From Bin87 sp963666415 (GTDB taxonomy: Bacteria; Chloroflexota; Dehalococcoidia; Lucifugimonadales; UBA3495), in NCBI GenBank assembly GCA_963666415.2, contig CAXXPD010000003.1, positions 1,488,001-1,552,000 of the forward strand: a DNA stretch of 64,000 nt, given 5' to 3'. Each line of letters starts with the position of its first letter. The first letter of the stretch is position 1. The notes under the pieces were generated by a model that was not told the DNA's origin, did not search any database, and worked only from the letters and a program-made list of their open reading frames with translations. Below are positions 1-8,512 of this stretch, piece by piece. The position numbers and the translations under genes were made by a program.

Positions 1-17
1 GAGGTTTCTTTGATTAG

Positions 18-530
18 TTAGTCAACCAAAAGTGCGCGCAGCGCTGCCCACCGGGGGTCGATGTCCAGCGCGTAGCAATCGCAATCGGTTGTGTTACGGT
101 CGGTCCCGCACCGGTCGCAGATCCCGCCGCATTCGGGTCGGCAAAGGGGTTTCAATGGCAACTCGGTGATAGCGGTCTGTCGAACGGCTTCGGTGAGGTT
201 CAGCGTGTGGTCGTCGCCGATGACCAAGCCGCCCCATTCTTCGGGCACATCGATCCTGCGACCACTGTTGACGTCGACTTTCGGCAGGTATTCCTCTTCA
301 AGTTCTAATTCTAAAGTCCGGTTGAACTCTACCAGGCAGCGACTGCATCCCTGGGACACGGTGGCGATTATATCGGCCTGGACCCATATACCCTGATGCG
401 TGCGAACCATGCGACCTACGCCCACGACCTGTTCAACCAAGGTCTCAGAATCGGCAAACGTCTCGCCGATGGTGAAGTTGCGCTGGGAACCGGTGGGCTC
501 TTTTAACAACTGGGCTACGTTGTAGTTCAT
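18..530 (-). CDS. DUF177 (YceD) family protein
   Basis: A 170-residue protein of the YceD/DUF177 family, whose members are linked to accumulation of 23S rRNA and the large ribosomal subunit. The family's cysteine pattern is visible: one Cys pair (CSRC) near residue 64 and a second cluster (CRPECGGICDRCG) near 129-141, followed by CDC. In most bacteria this gene lies just upstream of rpmF (ribosomal protein L32), which would begin beyond the left edge, so that neighbour cannot be checked. The ATG and TAA are both inside the window. The family call is firm; the exact molecular role is inferred from homologues. Confidence 0.85.
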   Translation of the reverse strand: MNYNVAQLLKEPTGSQRNFTIGETFADSETLVEQVVGVGRMVRTHQGIWVQADIIATVSQGCSRCLVEFNRTLELELEEEYLPKVDVNSGRRIDVPEEWGGLVIGDDHTLNLTEAVRQTAITELPLKPLCRPECGGICDRCGTDRNTTDCDCYALDIDPRWAALRALLVD

Positions 531-645
531 ATCGGTTGAAGACCTGCGGGCCCCGAGCGTGGAAACTTCCGCGAATTATAGACCCGGCGTGTGGTATCTG
601 CAAGAAACGGTCAAGCCTTTTTGGTCGTTTTCTTGAAACCCACAG

Positions 646-1056
646 CTAATTTAAAGGCACGTTGTGGTTGATGTAGTCGATGATGTCGTTAGTGGATGTG
701 CCCGGCCCGAATACGGCTGAAACACCTATCGCCGCCAGCGGTTCCCGGTCTTCCTCCGGCACAATACCGCCCAGCACAACCAGGACGTCGGACATATCCT
801 GATCGCGAAGCAGGCGCATTATCTCAGGCAACAATTCCATATGCGCACCCGAGAGGATGCTCAATCCCAGGACAGATACATCTTCCTGCGCGGCGGCTTG
901 AACTACCATTTGCGGCGTCTGGCGTATGCCGGTGTAAATCACTTCCATACCGGCATCACGCAGGGCTCGGGCAATAACCTTGGCGCCACGGTCGTGGCCG
1001 TCCAAACCGGGTTTGGCAACCAGGACGCGGATGGGGTTGTCGTTTTGGGTCGTCAC
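646..1056 (-). CDS. B12-binding domain protein, methylmalonyl-CoA mutase small-subunit type
   Basis: A stand-alone cobalamin-binding domain of the methylmalonyl-CoA mutase C-terminal type. The diagnostic DGHDRG motif, with the lower axial histidine, is near the N-terminus, followed by SILSGAH and GGIVPEED. The family normally has about 130-140 residues. I therefore prefer the GTG at 1056 (136 residues) over the in-frame ATG at 1116 or TTG at 1122, which add a tail unlike the family; none of the three has a clear ribosome-binding site. It probably pairs with a large mutase subunit encoded elsewhere to isomerise methylmalonyl-CoA or another acyl-CoA. No mutase gene lies in this window. Confidence 0.8.
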   Translation of the reverse strand: MTTQNDNPIRVLVAKPGLDGHDRGAKVIARALRDAGMEVIYTGIRQTPQMVVQAAAQEDVSVLGLSILSGAHMELLPEIMRLLRDQDMSDVLVVLGGIVPEEDREPLAAIGVSAVFGPGTSTNDIIDYINHNVPLN

Positions 1057-1251
1057 GGTTGGTCGTTTGTGGAGGGTTGTAGAAACGGAAATCAGTGTGC
1101 GGGTCGCCGCAATCATTGCCAAGCAATGGGCAACTTGGTAATTTTCTCAGACATCAACCCGGTATGCAATACTGGTTACGAAATACCTACTACAACTAGC
1201 AAGAAATCGTCAGTAGTCACACAAGAATGATGTCGGGATATTGAACCCCCG

Positions 1252-1278
1252 TTGACAGTCGGTCAAATGGTCTAATAT
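1252..1278 (+). promoter_or_regulatory. Putative sigma-70 promoter of tRNA-Arg
   Basis: A consensus -35 (TTGACA, 1252-1257) is followed after 15 bp by TAATAT (1273-1278), ending 14 bp before the mature tRNA-Arg. The spacer is slightly short, but both hexamers are close to consensus and the position suits a stable RNA gene. Confidence 0.55.
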
Positions 1279-1292
1279 CTTAATCGTAGTGC

Positions 1293-1368
1293 GTCCCAGT
1301 AGCTCAGTGGATAGAGCGGCTGCCTTCTAAGCAGCGGGCCGCGGGTTCGAATCCTGCCTGGGACGCCA
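1293..1368 (+). tRNA. tRNA-Arg (TCT)
   Basis: A full cloverleaf can be drawn: acceptor GTCCCAG with CTGGGAC (7 bp), D-stem GCTC/GAGC, anticodon stem GCTGC/GCAGC with loop CTTCTAA (anticodon TCT at 1326-1328), T-arm GCGGG/CCTGC with loop TTCGAAT, discriminator G at 1365, and CCA encoded at 1366-1368. It reads AGA codons. It lies 29 bp upstream of the LLM oxidoreductase gene, so some read-through is possible. Confidence 0.95.
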
Positions 1369-1397
1369 TTCGCACGTCCAATTCCGGAGCATTACTC

Positions 1398-2423
1398 ATG
1401 AAATTTGGCATCATGGCCATGCCTCAGCATCCGTCTACCGATTCTGCGACGCAACGGTTCCACGAGACGGTAGAACTGACGCGTCTCGCCCGGGACGCCG
1501 GGTTCAGTTCGATAGCCTGCGGCCAGCACTTTTTGTCGCCGCCCTACCAGAATCTGCAAAGCATCCCCCTCCTGGCGAGGTTGGCCGCCGATTCCGGGGA
1601 TATGCAGCTGGTGCTTTCGATTCTGCTGCTGCCGCTTTATTCGCCGGCCGACGTGGCGGAGACCGTGGCCACGCTGGACGTAATCAGCGAAGGGCGCGTT
1701 GTGCTGGGCGTGGGGCTGGGGTACCGAGACATCGAGTACCAGGCATTCAACGTGGAACGGCGCCACCGCGTGGGCCGGTTCATGGAATCGCTGGAACTGG
1801 TGCAGCGACTGTGGACCGAGGACGAGGTAACCTTCCACGGCAAACATTTCAATCTGGACAACGCGACGTGCGCGATTCGGCCGGTGCAGAGGCCACACCC
1901 ACCCATCTGGGTGGCGGCCAATTTTGACACGGTGGTGCGGCGGGCTGGCGAACTGGGCCTGCCCTGGTTCGTGAATCCTCACGCCACGCTGGAAACCCTG
2001 GAGCGCCAAACCGCCATCTATCAGGAAGGGTTGAAGGCAGGCGGCAAGGAAATGCCAGCCGAGATGCCCATCATAAAAGAAATGCACATGGCCCCTACGC
2101 ACGAGGAAGCGGTCCGCAACGTGCAACCGTATCTGGAGGCCAAGTATCAAACCTATGCCGACTGGGGCCAGGACAAGGCATTGCCGGGAGATGAGAATTT
2201 CCGGGTACCATTTGACGAACTGGCACGCGACCGGTTCATTTTGGGCAGCGGCGAAGAGGTGATTCAGCAGATCGACGACCACCGCCAACGGGTCGGCGCC
2301 AACCATTTCATGTTCCGGGTTTGGTATCCCGGGATGGATGCCAGGATGGCGATGCGGGTGGTGGAGCAAATGGGTGACACCGTGATTCCATACTTCAATA
2401 GTCGATACCCTGATGAGGATTAA
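1398..2423 (+). CDS. LLM class flavin-dependent oxidoreductase
   Basis: A 341-residue TIM-barrel protein of the bacterial luciferase-like (LLM) superfamily, which uses FMN or F420. Family features include the MKFGIM start, the GRVVLGVGLGYRDIEYQAF segment near residue 95, and the C-terminal RFILGSGEEVIQQI stretch typical of F420/FMN oxidoreductases and alkanal monooxygenases. SAR202-type Chloroflexota carry many paralogues thought to oxidise recalcitrant organics. The substrate cannot be read from the sequence. It stands alone between a tRNA and a strong bidirectional hairpin, so it is probably monocistronic. The family is secure; the choice between FMN and F420 is open. Confidence 0.85.
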   Translation: MKFGIMAMPQHPSTDSATQRFHETVELTRLARDAGFSSIACGQHFLSPPYQNLQSIPLLARLAADSGDMQLVLSILLLPLYSPADVAETVATLDVISEGRVVLGVGLGYRDIEYQAFNVERRHRVGRFMESLELVQRLWTEDEVTFHGKHFNLDNATCAIRPVQRPHPPIWVAANFDTVVRRAGELGLPWFVNPHATLETLERQTAIYQEGLKAGGKEMPAEMPIIKEMHMAPTHEEAVRNVQPYLEAKYQTYADWGQDKALPGDENFRVPFDELARDRFILGSGEEVIQQIDDHRQRVGANHFMFRVWYPGMDARMAMRVVEQMGDTVIPYFNSRYPDED

Positions 2424-2487
2424 TGCGGCGATGGTCGTTTTGAAACCTTGAACCGCGAACCGGGACGATCGGCCCTCCAGGAATGCA

Positions 2488-2519
2488 CAAACCCCCCACT
2501 CGTATGAGTGGGGGGTTTG
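2488..2519. terminator. Bidirectional terminator hairpin
   Basis: A perfect 14 bp stem (2488-2501 with 2506-2519) closes a GTAT tetraloop. The stem has a G/C core and A/T ends, giving TTT on one strand and AAA on the other. It sits between convergent genes (LLM oxidoreductase on plus, NIPSNAP on minus) and can serve both. Confidence 0.85.
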
Positions 2520-2580
2520 ATTATGGGTTCCGTGTTGCCAACACGACATTGCCGGAACCCGGGATCTGCCCACCAGAGGA

Positions 2581-3240
2581 TTAGTCGCTGGTGAAAGCGT
2601 AGTCGGTGGGACGAATTATGCTGTGCTTCGACTTGCGAACGATGGGCCCATCCACCTCACTGGCGGCGCGGGCTTTGTTCCATTCGGGATCGGCCTGGAA
2701 GGATTTCCAGCTCTTCTCCCGGTCACCCAGGCTCGGATAGCCAAGCATATAAACCAGCAGGTTGTTGGCGCCGACGTCTTCCGACCAGTAGCCCACGTTT
2801 TCGATGCCGTGCTTCTCGAACAGCCCGATGGTGTGGTTGGCGAAGCGGTTGTGAACGTCGGGCAGGCGACCCGGCATTGCTTCGTAAATGCGAAGCTCCT
2901 GGACGGCGGTGTTGATTTTGGGTTCCGGGGAATACGGGGTCTGGCGCAGGAACCGGTTGGTAACCACATCGACCAACGGGCCGTTGGCCTCGGTTTGCTT
3001 GCGAACTTCCAGCCAGTCTGGGTCGCCGCCGAATTTGGCCCAGCGCGTTTCCCGGTCGGCCATGCTATCGAAGATGTTGATGTAGGTTAGTCGATTGCTC
3101 TGGCCGATCTCGTCGGTCCAGAAACCCAGGTACTTCACACCGTGCTTGCGGAACAGGCCCGTGGTGTGGTTTTTGAATCGGTTGCTGATGTCAGGCAAGC
3201 GACCCGCCACCGCGTCGTAAATTCGTAGCTCGTACAGCAT
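2581..3240 (-). CDS. NIPSNAP family protein with two tandem domains
   Basis: A 219-residue protein made of two copies of a roughly 105-residue NIPSNAP domain (dimeric alpha/beta barrel fold). Each copy opens with a near-identical block: YELRIYDAVAGRLPDI near residue 3 and QELRIYEAMPGRLPDV near residue 111, followed by RF.NHT.GLF.KHG in both. The start at 3240 is supported by AAGGAGAG upstream; the frame stays open further upstream but that stretch looks non-coding. Bacterial NIPSNAP proteins have no single established role. The tandem repeat suggests a fused pseudo-dimer. It is a single gene, convergent with the LLM oxidoreductase. Confidence 0.85.
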   Translation of the reverse strand: MLYELRIYDAVAGRLPDISNRFKNHTTGLFRKHGVKYLGFWTDEIGQSNRLTYINIFDSMADRETRWAKFGGDPDWLEVRKQTEANGPLVDVVTNRFLRQTPYSPEPKINTAVQELRIYEAMPGRLPDVHNRFANHTIGLFEKHGIENVGYWSEDVGANNLLVYMLGYPSLGDREKSWKSFQADPEWNKARAASEVDGPIVRKSKHSIIRPTDYAFTSD

Positions 3241-3341
3241 CACTGCTCTCCTTGCATTTCGGTGATTGAACGGCGTTCGAACGGCAGCGTCACGCCCAGA
3301 ATGGATACAATAGGCCACTGTTGGGGACGGCCGCCAGCGGT

Positions 3342-3350
3342 AGTATAGCA
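3342..3350 (-). promoter_or_regulatory. Extended -10 element upstream of the NIPSNAP gene
   Basis: On the minus strand this reads TGCTATACT, an extended -10 (TGn plus TATACT), about 100 bp upstream of the NIPSNAP start codon. The same word occurs upstream of fakA and tig. No good -35 is visible, as expected for extended -10 promoters. Confidence 0.45.
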
Positions 3351-3493
3351 TTAGGGCGGAATACGTGGGATTGAGCGAATCCGGCCGACGGCTGGGGTCG
3401 TATCATGTAATAAGAGATGCGCCACTAGCGCGCCGATGCAAAACTCCCCCAGAGTCCGTCGAAGACGGGTCGGCTGGTCAAAGGATTAGGAAA

Positions 3494-4801
3494 ATGAAGA
3501 TAAATTTGTTGGTTGATAGCCCGAGGGCGTTGTTGAAAGTTGCCGTGGTGGCCCTTGGAACACTCGGCCTAACGATTGCAATTGCTTGCGGCCAGTCGGA
3601 AAGCGCCGACCCGGTTAGTGTGCACCTCACGCAGCCACCGGGTATTGAAACGGCAGCCTCGGCAACTGCGGAAGCGGCGGCAATGTCAAGCGCCGCCGAA
3701 GCAAAATCAACCGCGACCGAACAGGAACCCTCCAGCGCGAATGGTCAGGTTGCCGATATCGAACTGTCTCCGGGTCAGATTGTCGCCGCTCACGACCTGG
3801 TGATGTCGGATATTTATGACCGCACCGTACCGTCGATCGTGGGGTTGAGAGTAATTGCGTCAGTGAACATGGGCGACGGCATTCCTGGTAGGTTGCCCAA
3901 CGATTTCCTGTCCAGAGCGTCCGGATCAGGGTTCGTTTGGGACGACCAGGGCCACATCCTGACCAACCGGCACGTAGTTAACGGAGCCGACCGAATAGTG
4001 GTGGTGCTATCCGACGGTAGCCAAACTGACGCTGAAATCGTCGGAGCAGATCCAGATTCCGACCTTGCCATCATCCGCATAATCGACGACGAGGTTCGCC
4101 CGCCGCCGGTTGCTTTGGGAGACAGCGATGCCATCACCCCAGGTCAACTCGCCGTGGCTATCGGCGACCCCTTCTCCCGTGGTTTCTCGATGACGTCCGG
4201 AATAATTAGCGCAGTGGGACGTACCATTAATCCTACCGATAGCAACTTTTCGGTACCGAGGGTTATACAGCACGACGCCGCTACGAACCCGGGTAATTCC
4301 GGCGGTCCGCTCCTGAACCGTTACGGCGAAGTGATTGGAATCAATACCCAGATCATCAGCGAAACCGGGGCTTTCTCCGGTATTGGACTGGCGGTTCCCA
4401 TCAATTTGGCCAGGCTGGTTGCTCCGGCGTTGATTGAAGATGGGCGGTACGAATACCCCTACATCGGAATTCGCGGCACTACCCTGGGTCCTGACATTGC
4501 CAGCGCTATGGGGTTACCCGACGACACCCGAGGCGCTCTGGTGTTGGCGGTGAGTGCCGATAGCGCGGCCCAGCGGGCCGGCCTGCAGCCTGCGAACCAA
4601 ACCACCGTGGTCGACGGGTTGGAACTGCCGATTGGTGGCGACATCATCGTGGCCATCAATGGAGAGCCGATCAAGGGGATGGACGACGTGATCGCATACG
4701 TGATCGAACACACTCGCCCCGGAGATACTGTCGAGTTCACGGTAATTCGCGACGGGAACGAGGTGATGGTCAGCATCACGATGGGTGGTCGGCCCGAATA
4801 A
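3494..4801 (+). CDS. HtrA/DegP-like serine protease, lipoprotein with PDZ domain
   Basis: A 435-residue trypsin-fold protease with a C-terminal PDZ domain, in the HtrA/DegP quality-control family. Starting from the ATG at 3494, an N-terminal hydrophobic helix (about residues 13-30) ends in the lipobox IAIAC with Cys32, so the protein is probably a membrane-anchored lipoprotein facing outwards. A low-complexity Ala/Ser/Thr/Glu linker runs to about residue 85. The catalytic triad is His160 (NRHVVNGAD), Asp190 (DSDLAII) and Ser269 (GNSGGPLL). The PDZ domain spans about 335-430. Longer in-frame starts upstream would bury the signal peptide. It likely degrades or refolds damaged envelope proteins. 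Confidence 0.92.
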   Translation: MKINLLVDSPRALLKVAVVALGTLGLTIAIACGQSESADPVSVHLTQPPGIETAASATAEAAAMSSAAEAKSTATEQEPSSANGQVADIELSPGQIVAAHDLVMSDIYDRTVPSIVGLRVIASVNMGDGIPGRLPNDFLSRASGSGFVWDDQGHILTNRHVVNGADRIVVVLSDGSQTDAEIVGADPDSDLAIIRIIDDEVRPPPVALGDSDAITPGQLAVAIGDPFSRGFSMTSGIISAVGRTINPTDSNFSVPRVIQHDAATNPGNSGGPLLNRYGEVIGINTQIISETGAFSGIGLAVPINLARLVAPALIEDGRYEYPYIGIRGTTLGPDIASAMGLPDDTRGALVLAVSADSAAQRAGLQPANQTTVVDGLELPIGGDIIVAINGEPIKGMDDVIAYVIEHTRPGDTVEFTVIRDGNEVMVSITMGGRPE

Positions 4802-4820
4802 CCGCGTGCGATAAACAAAC

Positions 4821-4850
4821 GCCGAGGGTCAGTAGCTGCTAACCCTCGGC
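4821..4850 (+). terminator. Hairpin terminator after the htrA-like gene
   Basis: GCCGAGGGT (4821-4829) pairs with ACCCTCGGC (4842-4850) as a 9 bp stem, followed by the AT-rich TTATAAT. It lies 20 bp after the protease stop codon. The T-run is weak, so termination may be partial. Confidence 0.6.
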
Positions 4851-4861
4851 TTATAATCTGG

Positions 4862-4937
4862 TGGCGCGCCTGGCAGGACTCGAACCCGCAACCCCTGGGT
4901 CCGAAGCCCAGTGCTCTGTCCATTGAGCTACAGGCGC
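4862..4937 (-). tRNA. tRNA-Arg (TCG)
   Basis: On the minus strand: acceptor GCGCCTG/CAGGCGC, D-stem GCTC/GAGC, anticodon stem CTGGG/CCCAG with loop CTTCGGA (anticodon TCG), T-arm GCGGG/CCTGC with loop TTCGAGT, discriminator G, and CCA encoded (4862-4864). It reads CGA. A TCG anticodon is less usual in bacteria, where ACG often covers CGN codons. Confidence 0.93.
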
Positions 4938-4967
4938 ACGTCGCGGTGGTGCTAGGGAATCGGGTAT

Positions 4968-5045
4968 TGGGGCGAGCAACGGGATTCGAACCCGTGATCT
5001 CCTGTGCCACAGACAGGCGCCTTCGACCACTTGGCTATGCTCGCC
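4968..5045 (-). tRNA. tRNA-His (GTG)
   Basis: On the minus strand: acceptor GCGAGCA/TGCTCGC with the histidine-specific extra G-1 encoded at 5045 opposite C73 at 4971, anticodon stem CCTGT/ACAGG with loop CTGTGGC (anticodon GTG), T-arm ACGGG/CCCGT, and CCA encoded (4968-4970). G-1:C73 is the HisRS identity element. It lies 30 bp upstream of tRNA-Arg(TCG) and probably shares its transcript. Confidence 0.94.
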
Positions 5046-5298
5046 GCGGACAGCGCCGCAGTGTGCCCTGCGCGTCTTCTAGGTTAGCATACACTGCCGA
5101 TACGGACAATATGGCGAGGCAACGACAAAGGATTTTACGCCGGCGTCGTTCTCAAAACGCCGTGTATTACGCACGACACACGGGCATAGGAAATTCTCGT
5201 GCCCGCGGTAAACCCAGGGGTATTACGACGGTCGGCGGAGGTTAGCGTCGTCGCCCGTCCGCGGGCTCCGCGCGATACTCCGATTGGGCCAGGATGAT

Positions 5299-5324
5299 CC
5301 TTCGACGGGTTCAGTCCGAGCGGG
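5299..5324 (+). repeat. Dispersed short repeat, copy 1
   Basis: A 26 bp segment containing TCGACGGG, TTCAG and GAGCGGG matches about 20 of 26 positions of a second copy at 25833-25858. Both lie between genes. The word resembles short intergenic repeats common in many environmental bacterial genomes. Confidence 0.5.
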
Positions 5325-5365
5325 AAGTTTGTTGGCGGGATGTTCGTTGGCGGGAGGTTTGTTGG
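5321..5365 (+). repeat. Three tandem 15 bp repeats
   Basis: Three units lie head to tail with no spacer: CGGGAAGTTTGTTGG (5321-5335), CGGGATGTTCGTTGG (5336-5350) and CGGGAGGTTTGTTGG (5351-5365). Each pair differs at one to three positions. The array abuts the dispersed motif at 5299-5324. Confidence 0.85.
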
Positions 5366-5594
5366 CTAGATAATTGGAATGCTCCGGGGCGGCCCGCTTC
5401 CTGTGCAGACTTTGGAATAACCTGTGATGGAGTGGAACGTAGCGATGGTTCACCGATGGGCGTTAAAGGCCAACGCGATTGCCGCGTCGCCACGTTCGTC
5501 GTAATAACAACTGGCGGGCTTTCCACGAAAAGACCAATCCCGTGGTTGGGCAGATTGGGCGATACTTGGAAGGGCTTGGATTGAACCTATGTAA

Positions 5595-5623
5595 TTGAAC
5601 GCGTACGGCGTATTGGATACAAT
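5595..5623 (+). promoter_or_regulatory. Putative sigma-70 promoter of the ABC importer operon
   Basis: TTGAAC (5595-5600), an exact 17 bp spacer, then TACAAT (5618-5623). The start codon of the substrate-binding protein lies about 93 bp downstream. Confidence 0.65.
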
Positions 5624-5716
5624 CCAGTGAAGCGGTTTATGTGAACCGGTTTTCAGCAAACCGTTTCGGGTCAGCATCCCGTATCATATTCACCTACCTA
5701 CTGACTCGGAGGAAAT

Positions 5717-7492
5717 ATGTCCCGCAAATTGTTCCGCTACCTTTTGGTCGCCACGGTTGTCGCCCTCATGATTACGTCGGCGGCGTGTGGAGGCGGCGGA
5801 GAACCGGTTGGGGACTCGTCTACAATAGAAAGCGCAAGGGAAGCTAGCAGCGCGTTGGCCGAACCCACCGCCGCCATCGCTGCGGCCGTGGCATCGGCGC
5901 CGGCAGCGCAGGCACAATCGGCAATATCGTCCGACACCGGATGCGCTCCATCCGCCGACCTGACTTTTGACAACCGGCCTCCCCAAGGTGGGACGCTGGT
6001 GCGACTGTTCTCTGACCCCACTTCGTTGGACCCCCACCAGATTGGCGATGTTACCTCGAGCGTGGTGGTCGGCGAGATATTTGGCGGGCTGGTTACCCTC
6101 AGCCTGGATTACCAGCCCGTGCTGGATCTGGCCGCGAGTTGTTCCGTCAGCCCCGACGGAACCGTGTATACCTTCGTGTTGCGGGAAAACGCGATGTTCC
6201 ACAACGGCAAAGCCGTAACCGCCCGTGATGTTAAATGGTCGTTCGAAAGGGCCGCCGACCCGTCTACCCTCTCGGCCAACGCCCAAAACTATCTGGGCGA
6301 CATCGTTGGCGTCCACGAAAAACTGAACGGCAGCGCTTCCGAAGTTAGTGGTGTGCGCGTCATTGATGACCGCACCATCGAATTCACCATAGACTCGCCA
6401 AAGTCTTATTTCCTCTCCAAACTGTCCTACCCCACCGCCTATGTGCTGGACCCGGACCAAGTTACTACCGACGATTCCTGGCTGGAACAGCCCAACGGCA
6501 CGGGGCCATTCAAGCTGGGCAGCTACGACGTGGGCGAGTTGCTCATGCTGGAACGCAACGACCTTTATCACCTGGGGCCGCCACACATCCAGAGCATCCA
6601 GATGATATTGAGCGGCGGCTCGGCCATGATTATGTACGAGAACAACGAGATACATCTCACGGGTGTCGGCATTGATGACCTGCCGCGGCTGCTGGACCCC
6701 AACGACCCGTTGAATCCGGAGTTGCACCGCTCGCCGCAGGATTTCGACGTTTTCTATGTTGGCCTGAACGTAGATGAACCGCCATTTGACGACGCGAACG
6801 TGCGTAAAGCGCTGAATTATGCCATCGACCTGGACTCGATAGCTGAGAACGTGCTCGACGGCCGCGTTTCGCCGGCACGGGGTGTGATACCGCCCGGTTT
6901 CCCTTCTTACACCGAAAATCTGCGCAGCTACTCCTTTGATCCCGACTGGGCCCGCGAGTTGCTGCAGCAGTCCACCTACGCCGCCGACCTGAAATCCGGA
7001 AATTTACCACGCATCACGCTCAGCATCTCGGGGAGTTTCGGCGCAGCCATACCCAGCTATCTGGAAGTAATGCTGGAGCAATGGCGCAGCGAGTTGGGCA
7101 TTGAAGTGGACATACAGCAAACCGAATGGGCCACTTTCCTGCAGGACGTGAACGACACCAAGTATCAGATGTTCGCCCTGGGATGGGTTGCCGATTACCC
7201 TGACCCTGAGAATTTCCTCGACATACTGTTCCGCACGGGCAGTGAGAACAACAACACCAATTACAGCAACCCAGATGTGGATCAGCTCCTGAAAGAGGCG
7301 TCCGTTGAGCGCGACCGGGCGCGGCGTTTTCAACTGTATAACCAAGTGGAGCAGCTGATTCTGGACGATGCTCCCTGGGTGTGGACCTGGTTCAGCGGTG
7401 AGGGTTACGCCCTCATCAAGCCGGAAGTGTCTGACTATTTCCTGCTGCAGATGAGCATTCCCAAGTACCGCTACGTGTACTTCAACCAATAG
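5717..7492 (+). CDS. ABC transporter substrate-binding lipoprotein (SBP_bac_5, peptide type)
   Basis: A 591-residue extracytoplasmic binding protein of the oligopeptide/dipeptide/nickel family. A signal peptide ends in the lipobox TSAAC with Cys24, giving a membrane-anchored lipoprotein. An Ala/Ser-rich linker runs to about residue 70. The family signature follows, including LDPHQIGD, LAASCSVSPDGTVYTFVLRENAMFHNGKAVTARDVKWSFER in successive pieces, and the late WVADYPDPENFLD motif. A GGAGGAAAT site precedes the ATG. It should deliver a peptide or similar solute to the two permeases downstream. The ligand cannot be assigned. Confidence 0.92.
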   Translation: MSRKLFRYLLVATVVALMITSAACGGGGEPVGDSSTIESAREASSALAEPTAAIAAAVASAPAAQAQSAISSDTGCAPSADLTFDNRPPQGGTLVRLFSDPTSLDPHQIGDVTSSVVVGEIFGGLVTLSLDYQPVLDLAASCSVSPDGTVYTFVLRENAMFHNGKAVTARDVKWSFERAADPSTLSANAQNYLGDIVGVHEKLNGSASEVSGVRVIDDRTIEFTIDSPKSYFLSKLSYPTAYVLDPDQVTTDDSWLEQPNGTGPFKLGSYDVGELLMLERNDLYHLGPPHIQSIQMILSGGSAMIMYENNEIHLTGVGIDDLPRLLDPNDPLNPELHRSPQDFDVFYVGLNVDEPPFDDANVRKALNYAIDLDSIAENVLDGRVSPARGVIPPGFPSYTENLRSYSFDPDWARELLQQSTYAADLKSGNLPRITLSISGSFGAAIPSYLEVMLEQWRSELGIEVDIQQTEWATFLQDVNDTKYQMFALGWVADYPDPENFLDILFRTGSENNNTNYSNPDVDQLLKEASVERDRARRFQLYNQVEQLILDDAPWVWTWFSGEGYALIKPEVSDYFLLQMSIPKYRYVYFNQ

Positions 7493-7504
7493 GTTGGCAA
7501 TGTT

Positions 7505-7532
7505 GCCGGGGCGACTGATGCGTCGCCCCGGC
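7505..7532 (+). promoter_or_regulatory. Intercistronic hairpin between binding protein and permease
   Basis: GCCGGGGCGAC (7505-7515) and GTCGCCCCGGC (7522-7532) form a perfect 11 bp GC-rich stem with a 6-base loop. No T-run follows, so a full terminator is unlikely. Such hairpins often protect the upstream binding-protein message or reduce downstream transcription. That role is inferred here. Confidence 0.6.
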
Positions 7533-7564
7533 GACGGTCAACATCACGAAACGGACGGCTGCAC

Positions 7565-8512
7565 ATGGGAGCTTACACATTGCGACGGCTGTTGTGGATG
7601 CCGTTTTTGTTGCTCATCGTTACCTTCATCACCTTTGCGTTGCTGAGGTTCGGCCCCGGCGACCCGGTGCAAATCTGGCTCGGCCAGCACCAAAACGACG
7701 AGGTGCGCGAGCGCATCCGCCAGGAGTTGGGTCTGGATGACTCGATCCCGGTGCAATACGTTCGCTACGTCGAGGGAGTGGTAACCCGTCTGGACTTCGG
7801 GCAGAGTTTCCGTTACCGCAACACTTCGGTAAGGGAGCTGATGGGAAAGCGGATTCCGGTATCTTTGCAGCTCAATCTGGCCGCTATCATCATCACGTTA
7901 GGTGTTGGGATTCCGGTGGGGTTGTTCGCGGCGCTGCGCCAGGGCACGGGTTGGGACAACGTGGTGGTCGCCGTTGCGCTGGGCTTTCAGTCGCTGCCGG
8001 TATTCATTACCGCCCCGTTGCTGTTGCTGATATTTGCGTTACAGCTCGGCATCCTGCCCACCAGCGGGTGGGACGGGTTCTTTTCGCCTAAAATAGTAAT
8101 GCCGGCGTTGGTTATGGGGGTGCCCGGCATCGCCATTGTAGTGCGGCTAGTGCGGGCCAGCGTGCTGGATGTGCTGGGGCAGGACTATATCCGCACGGCA
8201 CGGGCCAAAGGTCTCAACGAAACCGTAGTGCGCTACCGTCATATTTTGCGCAATGCCATGATTCCAGTAGTAACCACCTTTGGATTCACCATAGCGGGTC
8301 TCGCCGGAGGCACTTTTATTGTCGAAATCTACTTCGGCATCCCGGGAGTGGGGTTATTTGCCATTGAATCCCTGTTCCAGCGCGACTACCCCGTTCTGAT
8401 GGCCTTTGCCATCATCTCTACCACCCTGTTTGTGCTCGCCAATCTGATCGTTGATCTGATGTATCCGCTGCTCGACCCGCGCATCCGCCTGGGAGCCGGC
8501 AATGTTGCCTGA
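7565..8512 (+). CDS. ABC transporter permease, DppB/OppB type
   Basis: A 315-residue inner-membrane permease of the peptide importer family. It opens with the typical MGAYTLRRLLWMPFLLLIVTFITF first transmembrane helix, has the GPGDP motif at about residue 31, the HQND/RQELGLD segment after it, and the cytoplasmic EAA-like loop RTARAKGLNE near residue 215 that contacts the ATPase. About six membrane segments are visible. It starts 72 bp after the binding protein and overlaps the next permease gene by 11 bp, so the pair is translationally coupled. Confidence 0.93.
   Translation: MGAYTLRRLLWMPFLLLIVTFITFALLRFGPGDPVQIWLGQHQNDEVRERIRQELGLDDSIPVQYVRYVEGVVTRLDFGQSFRYRNTSVRELMGKRIPVSLQLNLAAIIITLGVGIPVGLFAALRQGTGWDNVVVAVALGFQSLPVFITAPLLLLIFALQLGILPTSGWDGFFSPKIVMPALVMGVPGIAIVVRLVRASVLDVLGQDYIRTARAKGLNETVVRYRHILRNAMIPVVTTFGFTIAGLAGGTFIVEIYFGIPGVGLFAIESLFQRDYPVLMAFAIISTTLFVLANLIVDLMYPLLDPRIRLGAGNVA

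Larger units (their letters stand above)
5046..5716. other. 670 bp gene-free region with short repeats
   Basis: I find no convincing gene here. Open frames in this stretch lack ribosome-binding sites and recognisable proteins, and one of them merely translates the tandem repeat at 5321-5365. The region holds a degenerate dispersed motif (5299-5324), three 15 bp tandem repeats, and a good promoter for the downstream ABC importer (5595-5623). Confidence 0.6.

Noticed and set aside
1392..2573. A long minus-strand open frame opposite the LLM oxidoreductase
   Set aside because: Shadow of a well-identified gene; it also reads through the terminator hairpin, which a real gene would not be expected to do.
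5223..5453. Small minus-strand open frame with repeated PPAN/PANK words
   Set aside because: The repeats are the translation of the 15 bp DNA tandem array; there is no ribosome-binding site.
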